A stretch of 64,000 nucleotides of DNA, taken from assembly GCA_037501455.1 (NCBI GenBank), contig CM074864.1, positions 31,832,001-31,896,000 of the forward strand, given 5' to 3'. This document shows positions 45,501 to 58,289 of this stretch, piece after piece (position 1 is the stretch's first letter; every line of letters starts with the position of its first letter). Below the pieces are notes generated by a model. It was not told where the DNA came from. It searched no databases and saw only the letters and a list, made by a program, of their open reading frames with translations. The stretch is from Lantana camara (Eukaryota; Streptophyta; Magnoliopsida; Lamiales; Verbenaceae). The position numbers were made by a program, and so were the translations under genes.

Positions 45501-46249
45501 TTCTCTTTTGATATGTTACGATTAAGCTCAGTATGTTATAATTTGGATAAGATAAGATATGTATAAGTTTGGTTTGAAAATTGTTCAAGTATGATTTAAA
45601 AATGGTTTTGGTATGCAAAACCCTAATCCCGGTTCATAATCTTTCCTTTGATACGTGCTCTGCTCCTTATTATGTATGGTGTGTGTGAGTTCAGCCCCCC
45701 TCACTCAGTCAGTGGACTGACCCTCGCCCCACCTATGTTTTTAGTTTGTAGGTACAAGTTGTTGGAGTTCGAGCTAGGCGGCTTTGAGTCGGGTCTGTCG
45801 AGTCTGTGTCAGTCCGTTTGATTTTGATAAGTATTTTGTTCTGAATTATTTATGAAAATTATGTATATAGTATGTTCTGTACAAGATGATGTTTATGCTT
45901 TGATTATATGAATTTTCGGGACAAGTTAGGACAGGGCTTGGATTAGTTGAACCCGTCTTTGTTGTATGTTTGATTTCGGGACAGGTTAGGACAGGTTCGT
46001 GGAATTAGTTGAACCCGTTTATTTATGTTTGTTGATTAAAGTTTTTGTTAGTTCCTATTTTTGCATCGCTTCTGCATTCGGGTTTTTGCTTATTTTACTT
46101 GTATAGGGTTTAGGTACCGCCTAGCTTAGGTTGGATTTTTCGTTCGTCACCCGTTCGCTGTGACTTGGTGCGTGTGCGGATTTTTCATTTCGTACCACGT
46201 GTCAGGTCATAGTGCGGGGGTGTGGTGCCCCACCGCTTGGGGTGCTACA
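42589..46249 (+). mobile_element. Solo LTR, C-type, plus orientation
   Basis: 3661 bp, TGTAACATCCCGC...GGGGTGCTACA with a perfect GGGAT duplication (42584-42588, 46250-46254). It is the reverse orientation of C's LTR type, including the GC-rich core at 43060-43700. No internal region remains, so LTR-LTR recombination has removed the element. ORFs in the GC-rich core are open on both strands and not conserved in the C copies. Confidence 0.92.
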
Positions 46250-46794
46250 GGGATAGTTTTTACACACTAAAACATTTTCCCATGATACATACATATAAGG
46301 ATTCTTATCAAACGGAACAAAACATAACTTAACATATCAAATCTTATAAAAACATATCTTATCTTAGCTTATACTTTTCAATTTTCATATTTTATCTTGT
46401 ATATGAGTCTATCCCCGTTTCACGAACTTTAACAAAGTAGAGTACCTAATCCCATCCTGGGCTCCTTCGACTAATCATACATAACAAATCAAATCATAAC
46501 ATAGCATACATATCAAACATACCTCCTTCTCAGGTGATGGAAGGGTTGCGCGACCCTAGCCATCCATACAGACGAGGGGAGCGCGAACACTCAAACCCTC
46601 AGGGTCCCATCCCCCTACCAAACCTCCTGGCGGGTTCAGGGTTAGTCCTATCAAACTTGGAGAATGTGCACAGGGGTGATAACCGGCGACCCCATAGCTA
46701 TCCTGGGTCTCCCTTACCCACAACTCCGGGGCCCATCAAACCAATACATATCATAACAGATCATAACATAACCCGCTACAGAACTTAACGTAAC
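46250..46794 (-). mobile_element. LTR D2, part 2
   Basis: Matches 606-1250 of D1 (GGGATAGTTTTT... to the CCCGCTAC block); lies between two solo LTR insertions. Confidence 0.85.
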
Positions 46795-48199
46795 TGTAGC
46801 ACCCGAGCGTGAGGTACCACATCCCCCGCACCGGGACCCGACCCGTATATGAAATGGAAGTCCATACACATGCCAAATCCACGGCGAACGGGGACACAAC
46901 ACACACGCTATGCTAGGCGGGACTAACCCTTAAACCAATCAGTTCAAGAATCATAAAATCAGAGTTAAAATAAAATTCGCGGAAGCAAGAATAACATAGC
47001 ATATACAAGGAGCCACCAAGCTCCAAAAATAGATATACAAAAGCATTCAAATAATCAACGGCGCTCATGGCCTACAAAAATCATAACGCTCCAAGCATAA
47101 ACTAGGATCATATACAAAATACCACAAGAGTATGAATATGAGACAAAAGGAAGTGCTAAACATAAATGCAAGACCTAGACGACTTGTATTCCCGCCTAGC
47201 ACTCCTATTCCTGCACAAAACAACTGAAAACAACCGGGTTCAGTCTAAAAGAGACTGGTGGGTATAAAAACGGGGCATAAAATATATAATATCGCATAAA
47301 TTAAACACAGACATGCAAGCCCTAATCCCGTGTGAAGTTTCATAAGACTTTACCAAGTGGTTAAAACAAAAGGAACATCAACGGGGTTACGGCGTTCATA
47401 TTCATTCATAAATTGTTCATAAATGTTCATAAGGGTTTATGGCCCGGCGAGTGGGCGTGCACAATCTCCAACCTTCTCCTCGTGTACTCATAAGTAATTA
47501 TTCAATCATTCGTTATCATACATAAATCTTCTGTGCTCATAAATACATGATCATAATCATTCATATACTCCTTCTTCCTCCGGGTGGTGGACGGGCTTGC
47601 AAGACCCGGCCACCGGTTCATACATAGGCCAATGGGGGTAAATGAATCCCCCAAGGGCACTCAGCTCCCATTCCTCGCTAAAACTCCTAGCGAGGGCCGG
47701 TATCACCGTAGTTTGGTTGGGACTAGTATATGGGATCCCGGTCAGCCCTTGCTTCCTCGGTTAGCCACATATACTAAGTCCCGGGGCCCGTGCAATCATA
47801 AATCATAAATATCTCGCCAAACATAAGGTAGGGTTCATAAATAAAAAGAAGGGGTCATACGTTTGAAATTATTTACCCGAAATGACTCGATATATATAAA
47901 TATACGATTTTGGCTTAAAACTTTGCACATAAGGAATATATATGGTTGTTTAACTAATAGAAGAAAAACCCACCTTTAACCAAAGCAAAAGAAAGGCACA
48001 AGCGTCTCAAGGCTCGCCCTTGTCTCCGACCAAACCCGAATATGTGCAAAAGAAATGGTATGAGACTCAATGACCACATATGACGCTCGGCAATGAAGTG
48101 AACATGACGTGAATGCATAAATGATCATATTATATCATAAAAATGTTCATGTGCACTATTAATAAATTTAAAACATATAATCATTCATTCGTTCATATA

Positions 48200-48325
48200 T
48201 TTCATTCAATTTCATAAGTTCATAAATTCATATAAATTTCATAAATTCATAAATTCATAATATTCATAAATTCATAAACTCATAATATTCGTAAATTCAT
48301 AAATTCATAATTCATAATGCATATC
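48200..48325. repeat. TTCATAAA tandem repeat
   Basis: About a dozen imperfect copies of an 8-bp unit, TTCATAAA or ATTCATAA, in the solo LTR. Confidence 0.8.
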
Positions 48326-48805
48326 AATTAATCTAACATTCATTTAATAAGCATAACATATAATATTCATATTCACATTTAGGAGTAAAATAAATAAAAT
48401 GTTCAATCAATAGTCGGTAGAATAAATACGCGAAATTGAATTCAATTAATTTCAATAATTAAATTAAATCAACTAATATTTAAAATATATAATAAATATA
48501 TATAATAATACATAATCATATGTATATATATAATATATATATATACACGTACACACACACACATGCATGCAAAAATTACATAAATACTACATATATATAA
48601 ATATAACCCATGCATGCAATATATATATAGACTACATGAATATTATATATACTATATATTATACACAAACACAATCATGCACACACAAAACTCACTCCCA
48701 TGCATGAACACTAACACACATTACACAATTATACACAGCAGCCCAGCACACAAACAGCAGTAGCAGCAACAGCCAGGAAGACGCAGCAACAGTCCAAGGA
48801 AAACG

Positions 48806-48932
48806 GGGTGACACCCCCGTGTCACCCTCCAAACCTAGACCGAGACACCCCCGTGTCTCGGTACAGAAATTCCAGGCCGCGATTGCACCCCCGTTCCTCG
48901 CTGGAACGGCCAGAAATGGCACCCCCGTGCCA
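48806..48932. repeat. Palindrome cluster in solo LTR
   Basis: GGGTGACAC/GTGTCACCC (48806-48814 with 48819-48827), ACCGAGACAC/GTGTCTCGGT (48839-48848 with 48853-48862), GTTCC/GGAAC (~48893), TGGCAC/GTGCCA (48917-48922 with 48927-48932). Three have a CCCC loop. Confidence 0.85.
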
Positions 48933-50304
48933 CGAACCCGAACCCCCTGCTCCTTGACAGCAAAAATGCAGAAACAGGGCAGAGAAAAATCCCAGCAAGA
49001 AAGAAGGCAACAAAAGCACATTACAAGATCCAAATTGATGCAAGAACTCAACAAGAATACATGCTAAAAGGCCACGAAAATGGACAGCAACAACATGAAG
49101 GAAACTCAGCAAATTTGACAACAATCCAGCGTGAAAAAAAACAGGGCAAAGCTGCGGGAAAACAGGGCATGCTTGCATTCAATCCTTCTCCATCTATTTA
49201 CTCAGTTAAGGCCAACAAATAAGCAGCAAAATATCATGTATTCAACAAGTAAATCAGTTCCAAAAGTGATAAATCAAGACATGGAAGCGTACGTGACATT
49301 CATGTGGATTTTTCTTAAAGATGTCATAAATGATATATCATAAATATCTCAACAACCACGAAATCAATGACCATAAATGATATGAGGATGTCAAAACAAT
49401 CAATCTCAAGCTTGGAATCAATCTAAATCATTGAGAATCGAAGAAGATCAACATTTGCCCAAAATCACCCCATTTTCGGAAAACCGCCCAGAAATGAAGA
49501 AACCATGCTCAAATTCATGACTGAAAGGGTGGAAATGATCAGAATTAAACATATAATACAACCCTAAGCTTATCTTGTTGATTGGTTGAAGTTTGGATGA
49601 GATTTGAGCTCCAAAATCTCCAAGGATGGAAGGGTTACGGGACTGGAATGAAGAACAGTAGCTTTGGCTGAGTTTTGGGGATTGTCAGAGGATAATCTCG
49701 GTCAAGGCTTGATATGTCATGATAGATGGTTGAGTTAGGGTTTCAAAGAATCAAACCATGGTTAATTTGGTTATGGTTTGGACAAGATATGGCTGATTTT
49801 GTACAACAAGGTCAAGTTGAATGCCGTTTCGTTTTTCGGTTGGATTTCGGAGTTTCAAATGACTTAGGAAAATTATAAGGCTAAGTTTACCAAACTCGAA
49901 TTTTCGTTACGAGTTCAGCGGAGTTGACGGAACTCGAATCCGAGTTCCCGAGCTCAAGATATTAAATTCGGAACCAAGGGTACGCTAAGTGCTCGTTAGC
50001 TCCCGTTTTGGTTCCTCGAAACAAATTAAATCCGTTAACATATCAAATGAATTCGAAAACTTAAATTGAGCATAAAATCAAGTTCATAACACATATATAT
50101 ACGACATATTACAAATTCGCGGCAATTCAATATCATATCATATAAGAACGAAACACAAAATAAACGAACAAACTCATACATGCAATTCATGAATAAATTA
50201 TGAAATTCCAAGCAATAATGAAATAAAATTCATGCAATAATAATTCCCATGCAAAAATGAAATAATTAAACAAATTCTAATATTAAATAAATTAAATAAA
50301 GTCA

Positions 50305-50305
50305 C

Positions 50306-50352
<47 letters not shown>
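50305..50352. repeat. (TA)n microsatellite
   Basis: Long perfect TA run near the end of the solo LTR; AT-rich simple sequence continues to ~50560. Confidence 0.9.
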
Positions 50353-50357
<5 letters not shown>

Positions 50358-50624
50358 TTAATTAATATGATTAAACATGATTAATTAACATAACATATAA
50401 TTAGCATAATCATTAAATTAATAATAAAATAATTAAACATATATATATATATATAATACGAAATATATATATAAAATTAATAATAAATTAAAATAAAATA
50501 TAAAAAAATAATATAATAACAATTTATAATAAAATTAAATATAAAACACATAAAAACAATTAGTTCGCGCAAATTGGTAAACACATACGTCGTACCTTTA
50601 CGTCCGAAAAGTCGGGGCGTTACA

Positions 50625-52520
50625 GTAACAAACTTACATAACAACCTTACCTTGTAACAACTATACTTTACATACCTCTCCGTGTCATATCCATAACATA
50701 TCCATAGCTCGTAGCTCTCGGCTCGTAAGATACACAGTTTGAAGCATAGTTTGACGTTGCAACCATAATAAATCATAACAAACCAAAACAAGCGTACATA
50801 GGCTTATACATAGCGTGTCATACTTGCAAAGGCTTATCACATTCATAAACTTACATATTTCACACATATTTACTAATATTTAAGGTTATAATTCGCATGC
50901 ATAGAAAACGAGCATGTTTCATAGGGTTTAACTATAACCTAGTCTCACCTTGTACCAACGAAATAGGGAACGAGACGATTGGTCCACCCCATAACCAACA
51001 CGGTCAACGAAACACCATCTCGGGTGCACCTGGACAAACTGAAGGCAAAATATAAAGCTTAGACCCAAAGATGAACCACTTAGATGCACGGCGTATGCAT
51101 AAGCACTTAAGAGAGGCAAACACATAGGTAAGGTTCATATTCAAACTCATTTTACACAAAGGAACGCATTTCACAAAGCGGAGATACATAACAAGGTGCA
51201 CATGTGCTTCGTGCAAACAATTCACATTACTTAAGCAACATAAAGTGCATTTAAGAACAAGTACATACACATAAACAGGATATAACAAGTTAGGAACAAG
51301 TTCGAAGGTGGGAAGAAATGAGAAAAACGGAATACAAAACACAAAAAGGGGTTCCGAGTGAAATTGGGCCAAATCTGACAATTTTACCCAAACGGACAAG
51401 CTGTACAAAAACGGGAATATCTTGAGTTTCAGGAATGGGAATTGATTTTTTTTATTGGAAATGAAACTAGACACATAGATCTTTCAAATGATATATGGCA
51501 CGAATCTTAGTTCAAAGGGATCCAAAAATGGTGGAGGTTTGAAGTTGAACAAGTGCAGAATTTCGGCGAAGTGGCGACACCAAAATAAAATGGAGAACGA
51601 ATTTTTAGCTAATTCCAATTCGAGAATGTTCTAGACTAAAAGAGGTTGATTGTGTCCGAAAATCAGGTCAAACGGAGTTCATATGAGGGGGTACCTAGTC
51701 GGGGAAAACAAGGAAAAAATTTACCCGGCCGGGGAAAACAGTGCAGAAACCTACTGCACTAGAGTCCCCGCCCAGGGAGTCATTCTGGGCGTGAAAAAGG
51801 AGCAGAAATAGGGGCTATACGTGGGGGAAACCAAAAATGATCAAAACTACCTCAAAACTCAACCAAATGCAATGAAAATCAAGGTACAAGTTCATGTAAA
51901 CATGCTCTAACACATATCTCAAACTTAAGGCATGAAACAACCTATAAATTAAGTTGCCATTTTCATCTTCTTCAAGCTCCATTAATGAAGTTGTATGCAA
52001 TACTCAACCAACAACCAAAATTCCATCAAATAAGCATCAAATGAGCTCAAGGAAACATCATATCTCAATCTTAGATCAAGTAGTTCAAGAATGAAAGCAT
52101 GGATCAAATTTTTTATATATAACCACTATTCATCTTGTTCCTCAAAGGCATGAAGACAAGTAAGAGAAACAAGATACAATTGGAAGAAAATGATGCACTC
52201 GAAGAGAGGAATTCAAATCTTACCTTGGATATTTGATCGGGGCGAGAATCAAAGTCGAAATCTTGAGCTCAAAGGTATAGGGCTTGGCTTTCTTCTCTTC
52301 CCTTCTCCCTTGGCTAAAATAACGTTACAAAAGTGGGGAAAAAGAAGAAGAATGCAGCCCCTTAAAGGGCTAGAAACAGGTCGGTCTTGAGAGGAAATGG
52401 GTTGGGCCAAAGATCCGGTCCAAACGGATCGGATGTTAAAACGATAGGGCAATCCAACGGCTTTAGAAAAATATGAAGTTAGTTTCATCGAATCCGAATC
52501 GTCGAAACGAACTCCTCGTA
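50625..52520 (-). mobile_element. LTR D2, part 3
   Basis: Resumes at the point matching D1 ~1235 and follows D1 to its ~3235 point. The LTR end itself is not reached: F sequence replaces it near 52520. Confidence 0.8.
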
Positions 52521-52830
52521 AGCTTGGCTCCTCAATCTTGGCTCGACCCCTCGGTTAACCCTACGGTAAGCCACAAAGCTTATTGCACCGTCCCAGAATA
52601 ACCAACCGCTCCACGAAGGATACAAACGGGCTAGCCTTCGATCTAATACCGAGAATATCGTTGAGCCCTGAAAGGACCTCCAAAAGCAACTACCAATGCC
52701 TATGGTAACACCGTACCTTAACTAGGCATCTTCAAAGAAGCCACCGGACAAGCTCGGTCCTCACAACTCACCAAACACTCTCGGACACTCACCTTACCAA
52801 ACTCTCTTCAAGAAGAGAGTCTACACAAAA
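52521..52830 (-). pseudogene. Element F decayed pol fragment
   Basis: Reverse complement matches B 22700-23010: the protease-RT linker with PFVSFVE and the TTGAAGAGAGTTTGGT stretch. The remainder of pol, the PPT and the left LTR of F are absent. Confidence 0.6.
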
Positions 52831-53274
52831 GAAACAAGGCAAGCAACAAGCAACAAACAAGAAGCAACGAGGAAAGAAAGGTGACAAGTAAGCGGGTTTC
52901 CCCAAATAAATAAAAATGCATGTATGGAATGCCATGAATGCTTTAGTGTACCTTTCACCGTGGAGGTAGTGTTGAGCTCGGTGCCAATTCCTTTTTTTTT
53001 CCAAAAGTGCCTTCTTGAGCTTGAACTAGAATCTTCATCTCTTGGCATTATTGACATCTTGAAGCTTCTCGAGAAGTTTCTTGAAATTCGGATCTCGTTT
53101 ATGTGACTCGGGCCTCGGTAATTGGAATATTAATTTACTTCTGGAGCAGACATTGAATCCATCTTTGATAATTAAATCTTCTTCCTCTTCTTGGTATTGG
53201 TGATATCTTGTTGTTCTTTAAAATTTCTCTTATATTTCAGACCTCTTCCTCGGACTAACACCCGAATCGGGTTC

Positions 53275-53544
53275 TCATCCCACATAAAAGGTAAGAGACT
53301 CGAACCATTGTTTATCCTTCCATTTTAAACCATGTACCCCGCATCCTCGAACCATGTATGTACCCTTGGAATTTGAAAATTGGTGGACATTACAATAGTC
53401 CTTATTGGTACTCAATCTTTCAAGCTCTAGTATAGAACCATCCACCTTCCATTCTTCTTCAAAATTTAAGAATTCTTGAAATCTTCTTATCTTTGAACTT
53501 GGAGGGATGTGCTTGTATCGGATCTCTCGAACTAATTCCTCCAA
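53275..53544 (-). pseudogene. Element F gag fragment
   Basis: A 90-codon minus-strand frame with RRFQEFLNF and ILELERLS, the core of the retrotransposon Gag domain (compare LQEFSEL and ILEFERLAP in element A). It lies between the PBS side and pol remnants, as expected for gag. Flanking frames are broken. A decayed capsid gene. Confidence 0.6.
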
Positions 53545-54014
53545 AGTGAACTCTTTTTGGACTCTTCAATTTTGACTTCACCTTCATAAACTAATTGAGA
53601 CTCGGCACTGAATTAAATGAGAAGTGTACTTTCCTTTCCCTTGTAATATTTCCGGACGACTTTCCCAAAACCATGCCATCTTGATCAACCATTCTTTCAC
53701 CTTGACACCTTCAACACTAAATCACTCCGAAGAATCAAAATCTCCAAACTTCTTTGTACACCGTAGACTCTTGTTTCCTTTGTTCTTTCCCGGTAATACT
53801 TGCTGATATAGAAGAGATATCCTGAAATAAAAATACAGTTCCAACGAAATATCGATACATACGGGGTTTAGTGCATGTTCATGTGAACAATTAAAACATA
53901 AAATACAAATAATTCAAGTAAATGTGAAAGTGCATGCAAACAAACACTTAATCCTGAGCCGAACGACCTAGACAGAGCCGACACGACGCTAGAGCTCCAG
54001 TTTTGCAACCAAGA

Positions 54015-54026
54015 GCTCTGATACAA
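54015..54026 (-). other. Primer-binding site of element F
   Basis: Reverse complement TTGTATCAGAGC, one mismatch from the tRNA-Met site, 8 bp inside the LTR at 54035. Confidence 0.75.
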
Positions 54027-54034
54027 CTTTAGGA

Positions 54035-55082
54035 TGTAGCACCCTGGAGCGAAGAGCACTACATCCCCCGCACCATAGCCCGACACGTGTAACGAAATGG
54101 AAACTCCGCACATACACCAAGCTATAGCGAACGGGAGACAAACAAAATCTCTCCTAGGTGGCGGTCTAGACCCTAATACAGAGTGTGCAATAAAATCAAA
54201 CTCACATGCGGGAGCAACAGGATCTCAAACATACCATTATACATGCATACATATCAAGAGTAAACCGAGTCAAGTTATACATGCCATGCCCACCACGGGC
54301 AAAATAAATCATACCAATGCTCATAATTCGGATTCAGAAGCATAATCTTATACATATTTACACATAGTACCAAAACGGGAAAGTAATGATGCACGGTATG
54401 CAAAGACTTTACTACAAATCTCTGATGACTCAAAAGAAAGACCGCCGCCTAGCTCGAACTCCCAAAACCTGCGCCTGAAACTCAAAGAAACAAGGGGGAA
54501 AATAAAACAACGAAGAAGGGTCATTTGGATAAGAAATGAGAAAGTTACGGGCAAAACCGTAAAATGTGGCAAATGTACACATGAGGCTCGGTACGGGCAA
54601 AACTTGGACGGTCAAATGGGCATAGAAAATTATAAAATTAGGTTCCTTGGCTTCCTTTCTTTGTTACAAGTCCGATGGCACTTTCGAAATTTGAATCCGA
54701 ATTCCCGAGCTCGAGTTACGCCTTCCAGAACCCAAGGCGCGCTAAAACTAGTTAGGTCCTTAAGTCCCTAACAAATAAAATGGTATGAAAACCGTATCAA
54801 ATGAACTTAAAATCAAGCAACGAGCAATTAAATACATTCACAACATATATAATTCATGCATATCACATAGTCACAAAAATCGGAAACAAGTCCAAGCTCA
54901 AATGGATCAAGAACGAGGCGAAAAGAGGCAAAACGTTTAAAATTCTAAACATATACTTAGCAAATAATTCAAATAAATTCAAGAATAAAATAAACATCTA
55001 ATCACATAATTAAATAATTTAAAAGCGCAAATAGCACTCTTGAGACGGCGTACCTGTACGGCCGGACGAGCGGGATGTTACA
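54035..55082 (-). mobile_element. Element F, right (5') LTR, shortened
   Basis: TGTAGCACCCTGG...GGGATGTTACA, only 1048 bp. Both ends are normal, but the middle ~2.5 kb is missing; the join is near 54510. Confidence 0.8.
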
Positions 55083-55473
55083 AAACCAGTTCGGTTTGGT
55101 TCACATCGCGTTCGGTTCAAACGGTTAGAAATTAAAATGGTAGAAAGGTCAAGTGGCTTCAGAAAAATAAAAGGCCAATTTCATCGAATCCAAATCATTA
55201 AAACAAACTCAATGACGAAGTTGGAATTCAAATTCGAATTCCCAAGCTCAAGGTAGCCACGAGGGCTAAAAACACCCTAATTACAATTAGGTCCCTAATT
55301 TGCAAATATTGGACGATTGAGTCCAAATACATATAATTAAATTCTAATGAGTACATAATTAAATGAAATATAATTTGACACGCAAGGCATGCGAATTCAT
55401 ATAAATCACAAAAATACAGAATTAAACTCTCTCGTGATGTCATACCTGGTTCGTCAGAGAGATGGGTGTCACA
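55083..55473 (-). mobile_element. LTR 3'-end fragment, D type
   Basis: Matches D1 3110-3478 and ends GGGTGTCACA at 55473. The rest of this LTR is cut off by the F LTR. Confidence 0.7.
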
Positions 55474-57257
55474 ACAAAAGTTAAGGGAGTGAAAGGAACG
55501 TAAGGAAATGAATTTCAGTAAAAGCTAACAATTTTTGGAAATGCACAAGCTGTAGTAAAATGGGAATATCTTGAGTTCTAAAAGTTGGAATTAAGTTTTA
55601 TTTATTGCATATGAAACTAGAGAAATAGGTCTTTACAACGATATATAGCCTGAATCATGGTTCAAGGCAATGTGAAAATAGTGTAGGATTGAAATTGGAC
55701 AAATGCAGAATTTCGGCGAAGTGGCGACACAATTTTCAAATGATTATATCTCACAAACCAAGATGAATTTTAAGGTGATTTCAATTGGAGAATGTTCTAG
55801 ATTTCAAGAGGTTTTTATGGCTAAAATTTCAGGTCAAACGGAGCTCGTTTGGATGGGTAACGACGAACAAAACAGTGCATACATGCAGGCAGGGGGAGAC
55901 ACGGGCGTGTCTCCTTCCAAGAAGAAAATGAGACAAAGGGGTGCCTAAATACAGACACAAAATCACATATAGACACGGGTGTGTCTCCCTTTTCAACATA
56001 AATGAGACACGGGCGTGTCTTTGTGTTGCGAACCATCATCTTTTTCCTCGTTTTGCAACTCCAGTAGCTCATTTCCATGGCAACAAAGTGCATCAATAGG
56101 GGAAGATCAAGAAGGCAACAAAACAACACCAATTTTATGCAAAAACTCATCTAAACTCATTAAAGCTTCAACTCATGATCATATCTGCACATTAACAACA
56201 ACAAAGTGCAAGAAATCTCTACAAAAACTCAAGATTCCAAGCTTCAATCATCAAACTCATTAATGGTGGATCAAATGTTAGCCAACTACCATGAATCCTA
56301 AGTCCATAATTGCATAAAACAGGCACAAAGGAACAAGAAACAAGTCATAGAAGTTCATATATCCAAAGCTTTGAATATGAATTCAAAATCTACGATTAAC
56401 TTAACGATTCATCATATTTCTCATACCGCATGAAATCTTAGTTCAAAACATGATTTATATGGATGGAATGATGTACAAGAATGAGAAGAATTCAAATCAA
56501 ATCTTACCTTCAAGAGAGGATGAGGTATGATCACCCTTGAGCTCAACAAAAGAAAGAAAAGATAATAGTTTCTTGTCCTTTCTACTTCTCTTGTTTGCTG
56601 CTGTTGTTTGTGAATAATGAGGGAAAAAAGGGAAAAAAATATCAGCTCAAAAAGGGGTTCAAGAAAGGGTTCAAACCGGGTCAAGGAGTTTAAAACGGGG
56701 GGCTATAGTTATGGATCATTAGGACTGGAATTTGCTTCGCTGGAGGTTTAAACGGCATCAAAAAATTATGAGACTTATTTCATTGGATCCAAATCATTGA
56801 AACGAGTCCAACAGCGAAGACGGATCTGGAATCCGAGTTCCCGAGCTTAAGATATCAATTAAAATAGCTTAAGGTATCCTATTTTCAAATAGGTCCTCAA
56901 ACTTTCAAAAATGATCAAATAGGCCCAAATCCTATTTTCAATTAAGTCCCATACATTTAAATAAGTTATAATCATGTCCAATTCACATATAATTCAATTA
57001 ATTCCATGAAATTAGCATGCTTGAAAATTAAATTCATATCATATAAATTCATAAATCATAAGAATTCAATTCATATAAACACTGGGGGCATTTCTTGGCA
57101 TTTTAAGTCAAATAATTTCATATAAATCATATTAGTCATAGAATAAGAATTAAATTTCAAGAACATAAATTAATTAACATATGAAATTAAATATGAATAC
57201 GGAAATTAAACTCACACGTGGCACGAACTTGCACGTAATAAGACGCGGGGCGTTACA
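55474..57257 (-). mobile_element. Element G, left (3') LTR, truncated
   Basis: Matches the second half of the solo LTR at 58564-61899 (from ~60300), ends GGGGCGTTACA at 57257 next to G's PPT. It includes a palindrome cluster at 55895-56020. Confidence 0.8.
55895..56020. repeat. Palindrome cluster in G LTR
   Basis: GGAGACACG/CGTGTCTCC (55895-55903 with 55906-55914, GG loop), AGACAC/GTGTCT (~55972), AGACACG/CGTGTCT (56005-56011 with 56014-56020, GG loop). Confidence 0.8.
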
Positions 57258-57270
57258 ACCTCTCCTCCTT
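57258..57270 (-). other. Polypurine tract of element G
   Basis: Reverse complement AAGGAGGAGAGGT directly against the 3' LTR. Confidence 0.75.
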
Positions 57271-57587
57271 AAGAAGGACCTGTCCTCAGGTCCACTGCCT
57301 CGAGTTCTGGACTCGAAGCAAAACTTTCCCTTGTTCATCCCAAGCGGGGTTAGCAACCCCCCGATAGGACGGGTTAGGTCTTCAAGCAACAAAAGGGGAT
57401 CTTCAAGGCACCACGATCACAATTCGATGTTGGGACACTCTAACCGTCCTTAAGAAGCATCAAGAATTTTTGTAAGCTTTTCGTGAAGCATGTTGTTTAG
57501 TCATGACCTTCGACTCACTGAAAAACCTAAACACCTTAGATTCTAAGCTGCCGCCAGAGGCAAGCTAAACAGGTAACAAACAACGAT
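57271..57587 (-). other. Element G internal 3' segment
   Basis: Non-coding; starts with the AGGACCTGTCCTCAGGTCC inverted repeat beside the PPT. No frame survives. Confidence 0.5.
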
Positions 57588-57688
57588 GAAAGAACCCGGT
57601 CTTTCGAGGAACAATGAGATAAACATGTATCTCACAAGCAAAGAGAGAACCCCATCTCTCGAACAATAAGGAGAGAACCCCGTCTCTC
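57588..57688 (-). repeat. Hairpin array of element G
   Basis: Four units: GAAAGA/TCTTTC (57588 with 57600), TGAGATA/TATCTCA (57615 with 57628), GAGAGA/TCTCTC (57643 with 57655; 57671 with 57683). Same place and loop style (ACCCCA) as the array in C at 16066-16443. Confidence 0.85.
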
Positions 57689-58289
57689 GAACAACAAGAC
57701 AAGAAAGTCTCCAAGGTACAAAATACAGTTACAACATAAAACAATAACACAAGTAGGAAGTATCAAAACATCAATTACAACAATTATCAATCACAATAAC
57801 CACATAAGGAACAGGTAATAAATATCAATTACATTAATTGTCGTCAATCATACAAAAGTAGTTAATACAGTCGGGGATCAAATCACATAGCATCAAAAAT
57901 TTATTTGAATTAAGATTACATGTATGCATATAACATGGATGTTTTATGTACTATCCACCATAGTAAGGAGATTTGAAGTTGGTAGCTTCATTGCCCAATG
58001 CATGGTCTGACCCAAAAGCTGGCTCGGTACTTGACTTGTCTTTATTATCGTAGTGTGTCTGATTGAAAAGAAGATAGACCCTCGGTTGATTCTATTCTTG
58101 AGTCTGTTCTGACTCTTACCCCCTGATTACCTTTCTCAATTTGGTGAAGTTCTTGGAGTTCAAACAAACCTTTAGAATAACCGTCACTGTCTTCTTTGAT
58201 CCCTTTATCCTTTTTCGGCTCATTCAATTCCCTAGTCGAAGATAAAACCTTCTTGATTATTCTTGAAGTTTGATACATGTCCTTTAATA
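57689..58289 (-). other. Element G internal segment
   Basis: AT-rich, no intact frame. It holds a shared CCACCATAG-type motif near 57955 and a short minus-strand open stretch (58045-58278) rich in Lys/Glu that I cannot assign. Confidence 0.4.

Larger units (their letters stand above)
46795..50624 (-). mobile_element. Solo LTR, minus orientation
   Basis: 3830 bp, TGTAGCACCCGAGCG...GGGGCGTTACA with a perfect GTAAC duplication (46790-46794, 50625-50629). The truncated LTR at 4356-7225 is of the same type. It carries TTCATAAA tandem repeats at 48200-48325, a palindrome cluster at 48806-48932 and a long (TA)n at ~50305-50352. Confidence 0.92.
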
